This document shows positions 1-7,295 of a DNA stretch of 16,960 nt, piece by piece. Every line of letters begins with the position of its first letter. Position 1 is the first letter of the stretch. The stretch is from contig CAZPPG010000068.1 of NCBI GenBank assembly GCA_964588385.1, positions 1-16,960 on the forward strand, written 5' to 3'. The translations under genes were made by a program, and so were the position numbers. This DNA comes from JAHBWV01 sp964588385 (lineage in GTDB: Bacteria; Planctomycetota; Phycisphaerae; Phycisphaerales; UBA1924). A model generated the notes under the pieces. It ran no database searches, had not been told where the DNA came from, and saw only the letters and a list, made by a program, of their open reading frames with translations.

Positions 1-1597
1 GCTGGTCCACCATCGTGTTGATGGTGTTCTTGAGCTCGAGGATCTCGCCCTTGACATCGACGGTGATTTTCTTGGAGAGATCGCCTCGTGCGATGGCGGT
101 GGAGACCTGCGCGATGTTGCGGACCTGATCGGTGAGGTTGCCGGCCATGGAGTTGACGTTGTCGGTGAGGTCCTTCCATGTGCCGGCGACGCCGGGGACC
201 TGGGCCTGTCCGCCGAGCTTTCCGTCGGTGCCGACCTCGCGGGCGACGCGTGTGACCTCACCCGCGAAGCCGTTCAACTGATCGACCATCGTGTTGATGG
301 TGTCCTTGAGCTCGAGGATCTCGCCCTTGACGTCGACGGTGATCTTGCGCGAGAGGTCGCCCTTGGCGACGGCGGTGGTGACTTCGGCGATGTTTCGGAC
401 CTGGGCGGTGAGGTTGCTGGCCATGAAGTTGACGTTGTCGGTGAGGCCTTTCCAGGTGCCGGCGACGCCGGGGACCTGGGCCTGGCCGCCGAGCTTGCCC
501 TCGGTGCCGACCTCGCGGGCGACGCGCGTGACCTCGCCGGCGAAGGCGTTCAACTGGTCCACCATCGTGTTGATGGTGTTCTTGAGTTCGAGGATCTCGC
601 CCTTGACGTCGACGGTGATCTTGCGGGAGAGGTCGCCCCGGGCGACGGCGGTGGTGACCTCGGCGATGTTTCGGACCTGTGAGGTGAGGTTGCCCGCCAT
701 GGCGTTGACGGAGTCCGTCAGGTCCTTCCATGTGCCGGCAACACCGGGGACGACGGCCTGTCCGCCGAGCTTTCCGTCGGTGCCGACCTCGCGGGCGACG
801 CGTGTGACTTCCGAGGCGAAGGACCGGAGCTGATCGACCATCGTGTTGATGGTCTCTTTGAGCTGGAGGATCTCGCCCTTGACGTCGACGGTGATCTTGC
901 GGGAGAGGTCGCCGCTGGCGACGGCGATCGTGACATCGGCGATGTTGCGGACCTGCGCGGTGAGGTTGTTGGCCATCTGGTTGACGGACTCGGTGAGGTC
1001 CTTCCACACGCCGCTGACCTCGCGGACCTGGGCCTGTCCGCCGAGCTTTCCGTCGGTGCCGACCTCGCGGGCGACGCGCGTGACCTCGGAGGTGAAGACG
1101 GCCAGCTGCTGGATCATCGTGTTCACGATGGTCGCGGAGCGGAGGAACTCGCCTTCCAGAGGACGCCCCTCGACGTCGAGGCGAACGGTCTGGAGCAGGT
1201 CGCCCTGAGCGACGGCGGCGATGGAGCGGGTCATCTCGGTGGTGGGGCGGACGAGGTCATCGATGAGGGTGTTGATGGATGACTCCATCTCGACCCATGC
1301 GCCGCTGGAGCGTTCAAAGCGTGCGCGATGGCGGGTCTTTCCCTGGCGTCCCACGACCTCGCCCACGCGTTCGAGTTCTCTGGCCATGCGGGCGTTGGCG
1401 GTGACGATGGAGTTGAAGCTGTCGGCAATCTTGCCGGTGAGGCCTGTCCAATCGCCCGGGAGGCGTACGGAGAAATCGCCCGCTTCCACGGCCTGCAAGC
1501 CGCGCAAGAGTGCGCGAAGCTCTTCTTCCGTGAATGAGCCGGTATCGGCGGGAGCGGTTGTTCCGTTGGAGGCGGCGAGGATTGAGTTGCTGTCCAT
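1..1597 (-). CDS. Multi-HAMP sensor histidine kinase, N-terminal 532 residues (C-terminus outside window)
   Basis: Partial gene. The frame is open from an ATG at 1597 to the left edge. Seen: the protein starts MDSNSILAAS with no signal peptide or membrane segment, so it is probably cytosolic. Residues ~25-60 (LRGLQAVEAGDFSVRLPGDW) form a divergent HAMP-like unit. From residue 161 a 92-residue unit repeats in tandem (161, 253, 345, 437, 529), each with EVTRVAREVGTDGKLGGQAQ, NLTAQVRNIAEVTTAVA and GDLSRKITVDVKGEI blocks. Known: this architecture is that of group-III (Nik1/Os-1-like) hybrid kinases and their bacterial relatives, where the HAMP stack precedes GAF, HisKA, HATPase and often receiver domains. 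Those catalytic domains would lie beyond position 1 and are not visible, so kinase activity is inferred. No TANNNT box sits just before this ATG, so it may be transcribed from further upstream (see 1839). The response regulator at 1944-2348 is a possible partner. Confidence 0.88.
   Translation of the reverse strand, partial: MDSNSILAASNGTTAPADTGSFTEEELRALLRGLQAVEAGDFSVRLPGDWTGLTGKIADSFNSIVTANARMARELERVGEVVGRQGKTRHRARFERSSGAWVEMESSINTLIDDLVRPTTEMTRSIAAVAQGDLLQTVRLDVEGRPLEGEFLRSATIVNTMIQQLAVFTSEVTRVAREVGTDGKLGGQAQVREVSGVWKDLTESVNQMANNLTAQVRNIADVTIAVASGDLSRKITVDVKGEILQLKETINTMVDQLRSFASEVTRVAREVGTDGKLGGQAVVPGVAGTWKDLTDSVNAMAGNLTSQVRNIAEVTTAVARGDLSRKITVDVKGEILELKNTINTMVDQLNAFAGEVTRVAREVGTEGKLGGQAQVPGVAGTWKGLTDNVNFMASNLTAQVRNIAEVTTAVAKGDLSRKITVDVKGEILELKDTINTMVDQLNGFAGEVTRVAREVGTDGKLGGQAQVPGVAGTWKDLTDNVNSMAGNLTDQVRNIAQVSTAIARGDLSKKITVDVKGEILELKNTINTMVDQ
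11..1114 (-). repeat. Tandem 276-bp repeats encoding HAMP units
   Basis: The anchor CATCGTGTTGATGG recurs at 11, 287, 563 and 839, and a diverged copy (CATCGTGTTCACG) starts at 1115. The spacing is exactly 276 bp, or 92 codons. The copies agree over long stretches at the DNA level, including codon choice, and differ by scattered, mostly silent changes. This points to recent unit duplication or ongoing gene conversion inside the kinase gene. The array continues past the left edge. Confidence 0.92.
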
Positions 1598-1617
1598 CGA
1601 GCGGTCTCGCTTTGGGT

Positions 1618-1830
1618 TCAAGCGGGGGTCGGTGATCCGGAAGTGTTGCGTGGGGCGAGTGATCGTTCGGCCGTGGCGGGCCCGGGTGCGAGGGTACCGC
1701 GCCGCGTCGTACGCCATGTGAGTTCGGAGCGTTTGATGTGGTCACCCGTGCTCAAGCCCACGCTCTTGTTGGAACCCTTCGCGCGACTGGTCGTGTTGAG
1801 ATCGAGGACGGCGCGAGCGGGTTCGTCCAC
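1618..1830 (-). CDS. Possible 70-aa leaderless ORF upstream of the sensor kinase
   Basis: Uncertain. A GTG-started frame (VDEPARAVLDLNTT...) ends 20 bp before the kinase ATG. Its main support is a TAAACT hexamer exactly 8 nt before the GTG, the spacing seen before several convincing genes here. The product has no domain I recognise, and its second half (many R, T, P) looks like untranslated GC-rich sequence. It may instead be part of a ~240-nt leader of the kinase mRNA. The rest of the gap 1598-1943 holds nothing else I can support: no terminator and no RNA gene. Confidence 0.25.
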   Translation of the reverse strand: MDEPARAVLDLNTTSRAKGSNKSVGLSTGDHIKRSELTWRTTRRGTLAPGPATAERSLAPRNTSGSPTPA

Positions 1831-1838
1831 TCGCGGGC

Positions 1839-1844
1839 AGTTTA
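1839..1844 (-). promoter_or_regulatory. Candidate -10 box (TAAACT) upstream of sensor kinase
   Basis: Read on the minus strand: TAAACT, then 8 nt, then GTG at 1830. The hexamer 17 nt further upstream (CCCCAA) is a poor -35. It could drive the small ORF, the kinase, or both. Confidence 0.35.
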
Positions 1845-1943
1845 TCAGCGGCTCCCACGCGTTGGGGATGAAATGCGGCTCATCCGGCCTTCATGCGTGC
1901 GCAATGGTGTGTGAGAAGGGGGACGCAGCGAGAGAGAGGGATG

Positions 1944-2348
1944 TCACCGATAGCCGGCGGGGAAGCACATCTCTCCCCCGAAGACGCGGCGGATGACATC
2001 GAGAATGCTCTGAGGGGAGGAGAGCTTGTCGACCAATCCCCAGCCACCGTTGTCGATGGCTTTGTTGACTGTCTCTTCGTCGTTGTAGCCGCTGTACATC
2101 ACGACTCGTGTTGCGGGGTTGGTGCGGGCGACCTCGGCGAGGGCTTCGAGGGCGTCTCGTCCGGGGAGGACGAGGTCGAGGAGTACCACGTCGGGGTGGT
2201 GCGTGGCGACGGCCTCGATGATTGTGTCCGCGGATCGGAGGGCGCCGACGAATGTCATGTCTTGTTCGGCGGAGATGATGCGTTGCCATGCCGAGCAGAG
2301 GCGGGGCTCGTCATCGACGATCATGACGCGGATTGATTGTTCGGGCAT
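1944..2348 (-). CDS. Single-domain response regulator (CheY-like receiver)
   Basis: 134 aa, a stand-alone receiver domain. Seen: acidic pocket D12-D13-E14 (MIVDDE), phospho-acceptor D58 in VVLLDLVLPG, switch S86 (VVMYSGY) and conserved K108 (GLVDKLSSP). The protein ends about 25 residues after K108 with no DNA-binding or enzymatic output domain. Known: such receivers act as phosphorelay intermediates or by protein-protein contact. The start at 2348 (MPEQSIRVMIV) puts the receiver fold directly at the N-terminus. Upstream in-frame sequence is non-conserved and overlaps the promoter. The gene lies upstream of and co-directional with the multi-HAMP kinase, 346 bp away, so a functional pairing is plausible but unproven. 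It has no Shine-Dalgarno sequence. A -10 box 8 nt before the ATG suggests a leaderless mRNA. Confidence 0.93.
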   Translation of the reverse strand: MPEQSIRVMIVDDEPRLCSAWQRIISAEQDMTFVGALRSADTIIEAVATHHPDVVLLDLVLPGRDALEALAEVARTNPATRVVMYSGYNDEETVNKAIDNGGWGLVDKLSSPQSILDVIRRVFGGEMCFPAGYR

Positions 2349-2356
2349 GTAAGAGC

Positions 2357-2385
2357 AGCATATGAGCGCGGGGTGGACGGTGCAA
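2357..2385 (-). promoter_or_regulatory. Sigma70-type promoter of the response regulator
   Basis: Minus strand: TTGCAC (2385-2380), a 17-nt spacer, then TATGCT (2362-2357), then 8 nt to the ATG at 2348. Both boxes and the spacing fit the sigma70 consensus well. Transcription should start at or within a few bases of the ATG. Confidence 0.7.
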
Positions 2386-2401
2386 CCCGAACACATGTCC
2401 T

Positions 2402-2749
2402 TTGGGCATGAACTTTGATTCACGGGACGACCTTGTATGGAATGGAGTTGTGTTGACACGATGTGGAGAAGGAGCCTGCGCGTGGGCCCACGGTGAGGTC
2501 GACGTGAATGATCCTGCGCTGGCTGAGCGGCGCAGGGCATGGTTGCGTCAGGGGCTTGGTGAGCACCGTGTGGACGCGCTCGAAGCGGTCGTGACGTTCG
2601 AGGACTTTGTTGTGTATGGGAAGCGGCGGGCGCGCCGGGCACCAGGCGTCGGATCGGAGCGATCGGGCGGGTGTGTTCGCGAAGACCGCGGCCGTGGGGC
2701 GGCTGCTGTGGGGGCGACGGTTGGACGGCCATCGGGCGGCGTGTCTCGC
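2402..2749 (+). other. Intergenic stretch with weak coding potential in the acetyltransferase frame
   Basis: A frame opens at 2402 and runs without a stop into the acetyltransferase. Its first ~75 codons (MNFDSRDDLVWNGVV..., ALEAVVTFEDFVVYGK) have protein-like composition, but then it turns into R/G/A-rich sequence before the GNAT fold begins. I recognise no domain. It may be a remnant of an unrelated small gene or chance. I do not treat it as an extension of the acetyltransferase, because that gene has its own -10-like box and an ATG placed normally for the fold. Confidence 0.3.
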
Positions 2750-2755
2750 TACAGT
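2750..2755 (+). promoter_or_regulatory. Candidate -10 box (TACAGT) of the acetyltransferase
   Basis: TACAGT is followed by 6 nt and then ATG at 2762, the same layout as other genes in the window. No good -35 lies 16-18 nt upstream. Confidence 0.4.
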
Positions 2756-2761
2756 GGTCGG

Positions 2762-3256
2762 ATGTCTGCGATCATGCCGTTTGAGATTTCACTTCGTCGC
2801 ACGACCGCAGCGGATGTGCCGCTGCTTCACGCGTTTGAGCTTGATCGGGCGTCGAATGAGCTTGCCGGCACGAAGCCTCGTGACTGGTCGACGTTTCTGA
2901 CGCGTTGGGAGGAGATTCTCGCAGATGACGACGGGCGGGCGACGGGTGTCACGCCGCGCGTGATCGTGGCAGACGGTGCGGTTGTGGGCGCGGTGAACAT
3001 CTCGCCGAGCGAAGGGTCGGACTCCATCGGGTATTGGATCGCGCGAGCGCACTGGGGACGCGGTATCGCGACACGCGCGGTGGCGCTGATGCTCCGTGAG
3101 TTTCAGAGACGGCCGCTCTTTGCGACGGCCGCGGGACATAATCAGCCGTCGATCCGGGTGCTTGAGAAGAACGGGTTTGAGGTGGTTTCACGTCGGAGGA
3201 CGGCGGCGACGTCACGGACGGTTGAGCGCGAGACGGTGGTGCTGGTGCTGAAGTGA
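2762..3256 (+). CDS. GNAT-family N-acetyltransferase (RimJ/RimL-like)
   Basis: 164 aa. Known: GNAT enzymes transfer an acetyl group from acetyl-CoA to an amine, and this compact form resembles the RimJ/RimL and small-molecule acetyltransferase group. Seen: an N-terminal strand FEISLRRTTAADVPLLHAFE typical of the fold start; a central strand pair RVIVADGAVVGAVNI (~66-80); the acetyl-CoA pyrophosphate loop WGRGIATRAVALML (98-111, R/Q-x-x-G-x-G/A type); and motif B NQPSIRVLEKNGFE (127-140). The length is normal for the family. MPFEIS (residue 5) is an alternative start. The substrate cannot be read from sequence. It converges with the lipoprotein gene downstream, 46 bp apart. Confidence 0.88.
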   Translation: MSAIMPFEISLRRTTAADVPLLHAFELDRASNELAGTKPRDWSTFLTRWEEILADDDGRATGVTPRVIVADGAVVGAVNISPSEGSDSIGYWIARAHWGRGIATRAVALMLREFQRRPLFATAAGHNQPSIRVLEKNGFEVVSRRRTAATSRTVERETVVLVLK

Positions 3257-3302
3257 CACGCGGGCGACAGCGTGCTGGCGGCGCCCGGCGATCAAGTCTG
3301 TA

Positions 3303-4322
3303 TCACTGGCCGTTCGGCGTTGCGTCCGCGTCGCGAAGTTCGTGGATCACGCCCGTGCTTATCCAATACACGTCACCACCCACGACCCGATCCCATCCCC
3401 CGTCCTTCGGATCGCTGATGCGACGGGAGAAGAAGAGGTATCGGCCGTCGGGCGTTACCATCGGGCAATAGTCCAGATCCATGGTGTTGATGCCGTGGCC
3501 CAGAAGCACGGACTCGCTCCACTCGCTGGAGGATTCGTCACGGAACGACACGAAGAGATCGCCGTTGCCGGGGCCGGTGGGACGTTCGGATGTGAAGACG
3601 ATGTAGCTGCCGTCGGGAGACATGCACGCGTCACCCTCCCAGTGCTCGGAGTTGACGGGCTGATCGACGTTGACGGGAGTCTCGAAGCCGCCGCCGGGCC
3701 TTGGTGGCGCGAGCCAGAGGTCGCCACCGCCGTGCCCGCCGGGCCGGTTTGAAGAGAACAGAAGCCCTCCGTCGGGCGTCACGGCCGGGTAGGACTCGAT
3801 GTGCTCGGTCCAGATGGGAGGCGGAATCGGCGATGCGAGCGACCAGCGGCCATCCGTCGTGCGTTCGCTCACCCAGATATCAAAGCCCGGCTTCTCCATC
3901 GAGAGTGAGTGCGGGTGGCGTCCGAGGAAGTAGAGGCGTCGGCTATCCGGCGAGTACGACATATCGACCGCGAGCGATGTGGCGTTGTCGGGCCACACCT
4001 GCACGTGCTCGGGCGTCGTCCAAGTCCCGTCGGGGCCAAGGGCGCTCCGATACATGCGTGAGATTCCCTCGCCGCCACCGGGCAGCACCGTCGTGCGCGT
4101 GAAGAAGAACTCGTTGATGCCGGGCGAGAAGACGCCGTTGAGTTCGACCGCATCGGGCGTCGAGACAATGCTGGGAGCAAACAGCTCCGGGCTGAGGCCG
4201 GGTGTTGACTGACCCATGTACATGCCAGCGGGCGCGGCACGGTGCGGCGATCCGGCGCAGCAGGCGAGCACGGCGACGGTTGCGGGCATCAGCACAAGGA
4301 ACAGGGTTGGCTTTCCGTTCAT
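3303..4322 (-). CDS. PD40/TolB-like beta-propeller lipoprotein
   Basis: 339 aa. Seen: a hydrophobic signal ending in a lipobox V-L-A-C with lipidation Cys at residue 21, so probably a membrane-anchored, externally facing lipoprotein. The mature part carries repeated propeller blades with the PD40 signature (S/T-P-D-G/S-x-x-x-x-F-x-S): YSPDSRRLYFLGR, VTPDGGLLFSSNRPGG, MSPDGSYIVFTSERPTG, VTPDGRYLFFSRR. Known: such propellers bind protein partners or carbohydrate, and many planctomycete examples have no assigned function. There is no TolB N-terminal domain and no OmpA-like tail. The gene is divergent from the propeller-bearing Ser/Thr kinase (125-bp shared upstream region). An extracytoplasmic partnership is an inference only. 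Confidence 0.87.
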   Translation of the reverse strand: MNGKPTLFLVLMPATVAVLACCAGSPHRAAPAGMYMGQSTPGLSPELFAPSIVSTPDAVELNGVFSPGINEFFFTRTTVLPGGGEGISRMYRSALGPDGTWTTPEHVQVWPDNATSLAVDMSYSPDSRRLYFLGRHPHSLSMEKPGFDIWVSERTTDGRWSLASPIPPPIWTEHIESYPAVTPDGGLLFSSNRPGGHGGGDLWLAPPRPGGGFETPVNVDQPVNSEHWEGDACMSPDGSYIVFTSERPTGPGNGDLFVSFRDESSSEWSESVLLGHGINTMDLDYCPMVTPDGRYLFFSRRISDPKDGGWDRVVGGDVYWISTGVIHELRDADATPNGQ

Positions 4323-4328
4323 GGTTGC

Positions 4329-4334
4329 AGCTTA
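4329..4334 (-). promoter_or_regulatory. Candidate -10 box (TAAGCT) of the propeller lipoprotein
   Basis: Minus strand: TAAGCT, 6 nt, then the ATG at 4322. The -35 region is weak (TCGACC lies at a 19-nt spacing). It is consistent with a leaderless mRNA. Confidence 0.45.
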
Positions 4335-4432
4335 CCACGCATGCGGCAGGCGCGGTCGATGCGGCAGACATCGCGCCGGTACGGGCTTCGGAGGGCCCGG
4401 AAGCACGCGAGCGGAACGGGCTTCAGGTTCGG

Positions 4433-4438
4433 TACACT
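4433..4438 (+). promoter_or_regulatory. Candidate -10 box (TACACT) of the Ser/Thr kinase
   Basis: TACACT is followed by 9 nt (all C/T except one G) and then ATG at 4448. No Shine-Dalgarno and no clear -35 are visible. The box supports 4448 as the start rather than the further-upstream in-frame ATGs, which overlap the divergent lipoprotein gene. Confidence 0.45.
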
Positions 4439-4447
4439 GCTCTCTCC

Positions 4448-7186
4448 ATGCACCCAGCCGCCATTGGTCCATTCAAAGTTGAACGCGAACTCGGCCGCGG
4501 GGGCATGGGCGAGGTGTACCTCGCGCGCGACACGCGGCTCGATCGGCAGGTGGCGATCAAAGCGCTGCCGGCGCACGTGGGGCAGGATGCGGATCGGCTG
4601 GCCCGGTTTCAACGCGAGGCCAAGGTGCTGGCGTCACTGAACCACCCCGGCATCGGCGCGATCTACGGGCTGGAGGAATCGGGTGGGCATCAGTACCTGA
4701 TCCTGGAGTATGTTGAAGGCGAGACGCTGGCCGACCGGCTGGCACAGGGGCCGATCCCGGTCGACGAGGCGCTGAGCCTTGCCAAGCAGATCGCTGAGTC
4801 GCTGGAAGTCGCGCACGAGAAGGGCGTGATCCACCGCGACCTCAAGCCCGGCAACGTGATGGTCACGCCGGATGGCGTCGCGAAGGTGCTGGACTTTGGG
4901 TTGGCGCGGGCGGAAGAGCGTGCGGCGTCCTCTTCAGGCCTCGCGATCAGCGGGCCGGACTCGCCGACGGTGACTTCACCGGCGCGATACGCGCACAGTC
5001 CGACGATCCCCGGCGTGATCATGGGCTCTGCGGGATACATGAGCCCCGAGCAGGCCCGGGGCAAGCCGGTGGACAAGCGCTCGGACATCTTCTCGTTCGG
5101 TTGCGTGCTCTACGAGATGCTGACGGGCGCGATCCCCTTTCAGGGAGAGACGGTGGCCGATGCGATCGGTGCGACGCTGCACAAGGAGACGGATCTCGGG
5201 CTGCTGCCGGCGGGGACGCCGCGGCGGGTGCGAGATCTGGTCACGAACTGCCTGGCGAAGGACAAGAAGAACCGGCTGCACGACATCGGGGACGCACGGA
5301 TCAAGCTTGAGCGGGCGATCAGGGAGCCGGGCGAGCCCGATCCACGTTCCGGGGCTTCGGCGATCGGCCCGTGGTGGCGATCGGCGGGCGTCCTCACAAC
5401 CGTGTGCCTGCTCGCGCTCGCAGCGATCGCGATCACTTGGATGCTCCGGCCGCGGGCGGGCGTGATCGACGGCGCGAGCGGCGGCGGCCAGGTTGTACGA
5501 GCGACGCTGGCGCTCCCCCAGGATCTGAGCTACCGGGTCGGCGACCGCTCGGTGGCGCTCTCGCCGGACGGGACGCAGGTCGCCGTTGTCGCGCGGCCGA
5601 AGGACAGCCTTTCCGGGACGACCATGTACGTGCGTGACCTCTCGAGGCTGGAGCTCCGCGCGATCCCCGGCACCGCAGACGCGACCTATCCGTTCTGGTC
5701 GCCCGACGGCAAGTCGATCGCCTTCTTCGCGAACGCGAAGCTCAAGCGGATCGACTTGGCCGACGGGATCGTGCGGGTGCTCTGCGATGCGCCGGCAGGC
5801 CGCGGCGGATCGTGGGGCTCCAAGGGCAGGATCGTCTTCGCTCCGAGCGCGATCGGCGGGCTGTCGATCGTGAGCGACGCGGGCGGCGCGCCGATGCCGA
5901 CGACGAGGGCCGAGGCCCCTGGCGAATCGCACCGGCTGCCGCAGATGCTGCCTGACGGCGAGCGATTTCTCTTCTACGTCGCAAACATCGAGACGCCCGG
6001 GGTCTTCGCGTTCGATCCGGCCACGCAGGAAGCCCGGCCGGTGCTGGCGGGCGAATCCGAGGCGATGTTCGTCGAGCCGGGGCATCTGGCCTTCGTGCGC
6101 GACGGCAATCTCTTGGTTCAACCGTTCGATGTCCGGCGCCTGGAACTCGCCGGCGTGCCCCGTCCCATCGCACCGGGCGTGGCCCGCCACGAGACGAGAC
6201 AGTTCATCAACGTGGGCCTCAGCGCCGGCGGAACGCTTGTGTATCAGCCGCGCGGCGCCGTCCAGCGCTGGCACCCGGCGTGGCTCGGTCGTGACGGAAC
6301 GCAAGTTCCGATCGAGATGGAGCCGCTGCCCATTCACTCCTCCCACGCGACGCTCTCGCCGGATGGACGGCGCGCCGCCGTGGCGCTGCGGAGCGAGACG
6401 GGCAAGCCGTCGATTGCGATCGTCGATCTCGAGCGCGGCACGCAGACCGCCATCGGCGACCCGGCGTGGCGAGGCGCGGACATTCCGGTGTGGTGCGCGG
6501 ACACGCAGCGCATTCTGTGCACCGCCGCATCGGGAGGAGTCTACAGCATCTGGAGCGTTCCGCTGGCGGGTAACGGACCGCCCGAGGTGGTCTGGAGCGA
6601 GCCCGGCATGGAGTACCATCCGGCCTCGCTCACGCCCGACCACCGGACGCTCCTGTTCTCGCAATGGAACAACCGCGACAAAGTTGCCGACATCATGACG
6701 TTGAGCCTCGCGCCCGACCAGAAGGCCGCGCCGCTGATGACGACCCCCGCGAACGAGTACCTGCCAAGAGTGTCGCCGACAGGCGCCGCCGTGGCGTTCG
6801 CCGATGTTTCGCAGTCGTTCGCCAACGGAACGCTCAAGGTCGTTTCCTTCCCTTCGCCGTCGACGCCGGTGACGATCTCGGGCCCGGGCAGCGCCGTTGC
6901 CAACTCGCACCGCTGGCTCGGCGATGACGAGCTGGCGTGGATCGATCCCTCGAGGCGGATGTGGTCGGCGACAATCACAGTCAAGGACGCCGAAGTGGAC
7001 GTGGGACCGGCCGAGCCGATGTTCGAAGGCAAGCCGCTCGACGAGCGGGTCTGGATCGTCGCCTACGACGGTGCGCGCGAGCGGTTCCTCGCCATGATCG
7101 CGGAGAATCCGGAGCAAGAGCCGACGCTCGTGTACGTGAGTGACTGGCGGCAGGACGGTGCGCAGGCCTCGCCGGCCGGTCGTTAA
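4448..7186 (+). CDS. Transmembrane Ser/Thr protein kinase with C-terminal PD40 beta-propeller
   Basis: 912 aa. The N-terminal cytoplasmic kinase (~8-290) shows a Gly-rich loop GRGGMGEVYLA (17-27), ATP-anchoring K38 (VAIK), a candidate helix-C Glu E57, catalytic HRDLKPGN (129-136, D131), DFG (149-151), activation segment GSAGYMSPEQ (193-202) and SDIFSFGCVLYEMLTG. All catalytic residues are present. A single membrane helix follows (~312-333, GVLTTVCLLALAAIAITWML). The external part (~345-900) carries PD40 blades: LSPDGTQVAVVAR, WSPDGKSIAFFA, LPDGERFLFYVAN, LSPDGRRAAVALR, LTPDHRTLLFS. Known: PknB-like kinases of this design are abundant in Acidobacteria and Planctomycetes, and the propeller is thought to be the sensor. 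Targets are unknown. No forkhead, response regulator or phosphatase gene is adjacent. Confidence 0.93.
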   Translation: MHPAAIGPFKVERELGRGGMGEVYLARDTRLDRQVAIKALPAHVGQDADRLARFQREAKVLASLNHPGIGAIYGLEESGGHQYLILEYVEGETLADRLAQGPIPVDEALSLAKQIAESLEVAHEKGVIHRDLKPGNVMVTPDGVAKVLDFGLARAEERAASSSGLAISGPDSPTVTSPARYAHSPTIPGVIMGSAGYMSPEQARGKPVDKRSDIFSFGCVLYEMLTGAIPFQGETVADAIGATLHKETDLGLLPAGTPRRVRDLVTNCLAKDKKNRLHDIGDARIKLERAIREPGEPDPRSGASAIGPWWRSAGVLTTVCLLALAAIAITWMLRPRAGVIDGASGGGQVVRATLALPQDLSYRVGDRSVALSPDGTQVAVVARPKDSLSGTTMYVRDLSRLELRAIPGTADATYPFWSPDGKSIAFFANAKLKRIDLADGIVRVLCDAPAGRGGSWGSKGRIVFAPSAIGGLSIVSDAGGAPMPTTRAEAPGESHRLPQMLPDGERFLFYVANIETPGVFAFDPATQEARPVLAGESEAMFVEPGHLAFVRDGNLLVQPFDVRRLELAGVPRPIAPGVARHETRQFINVGLSAGGTLVYQPRGAVQRWHPAWLGRDGTQVPIEMEPLPIHSSHATLSPDGRRAAVALRSETGKPSIAIVDLERGTQTAIGDPAWRGADIPVWCADTQRILCTAASGGVYSIWSVPLAGNGPPEVVWSEPGMEYHPASLTPDHRTLLFSQWNNRDKVADIMTLSLAPDQKAAPLMTTPANEYLPRVSPTGAAVAFADVSQSFANGTLKVVSFPSPSTPVTISGPGSAVANSHRWLGDDELAWIDPSRRMWSATITVKDAEVDVGPAEPMFEGKPLDERVWIVAYDGARERFLAMIAENPEQEPTLVYVSDWRQDGAQASPAGR

Positions 7187-7193
7187 AAGGTGG

Positions 7194-7208
7194 TGCGACC
7201 CGGGGGCG
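7194..7208. repeat. Short match to the 8150/16572 repeat core
   Basis: TGCGACCCGGGGGCG here recurs exactly at 8158-8172, and 12 nt of it recur at 16580. It sits 8 bp after the kinase stop codon. It may be a decayed member of the intergenic repeat family, though 15 nt alone is weak in GC-rich DNA. Confidence 0.3.
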
Positions 7209-7276
7209 TGTGGGCAGGGATCTGGGGATAGTGTGACGACCCGCGATGCGGAGCGCAGGCGGTACACCCGGCGAGG

Positions 7277-7282
7277 TAGAAT
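7277..7282 (+). promoter_or_regulatory. Candidate -10 box (TAGAAT) of the SDR gene
   Basis: TAGAAT overlaps the first in-frame ATG (7281) and lies 13 nt before the second (7296). If it is the -10 box, the first ATG is probably not in the mRNA, so 7296 is favoured as the start. Confidence 0.4.
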
Positions 7283-7295
7283 GGCGACGAATCTC

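Noticed and set aside
258..1208. Open frames on both strands inside the HAMP array
   Set aside because: Out-of-frame readings of the 276-bp repeat. They look repetitive only because the underlying gene is.
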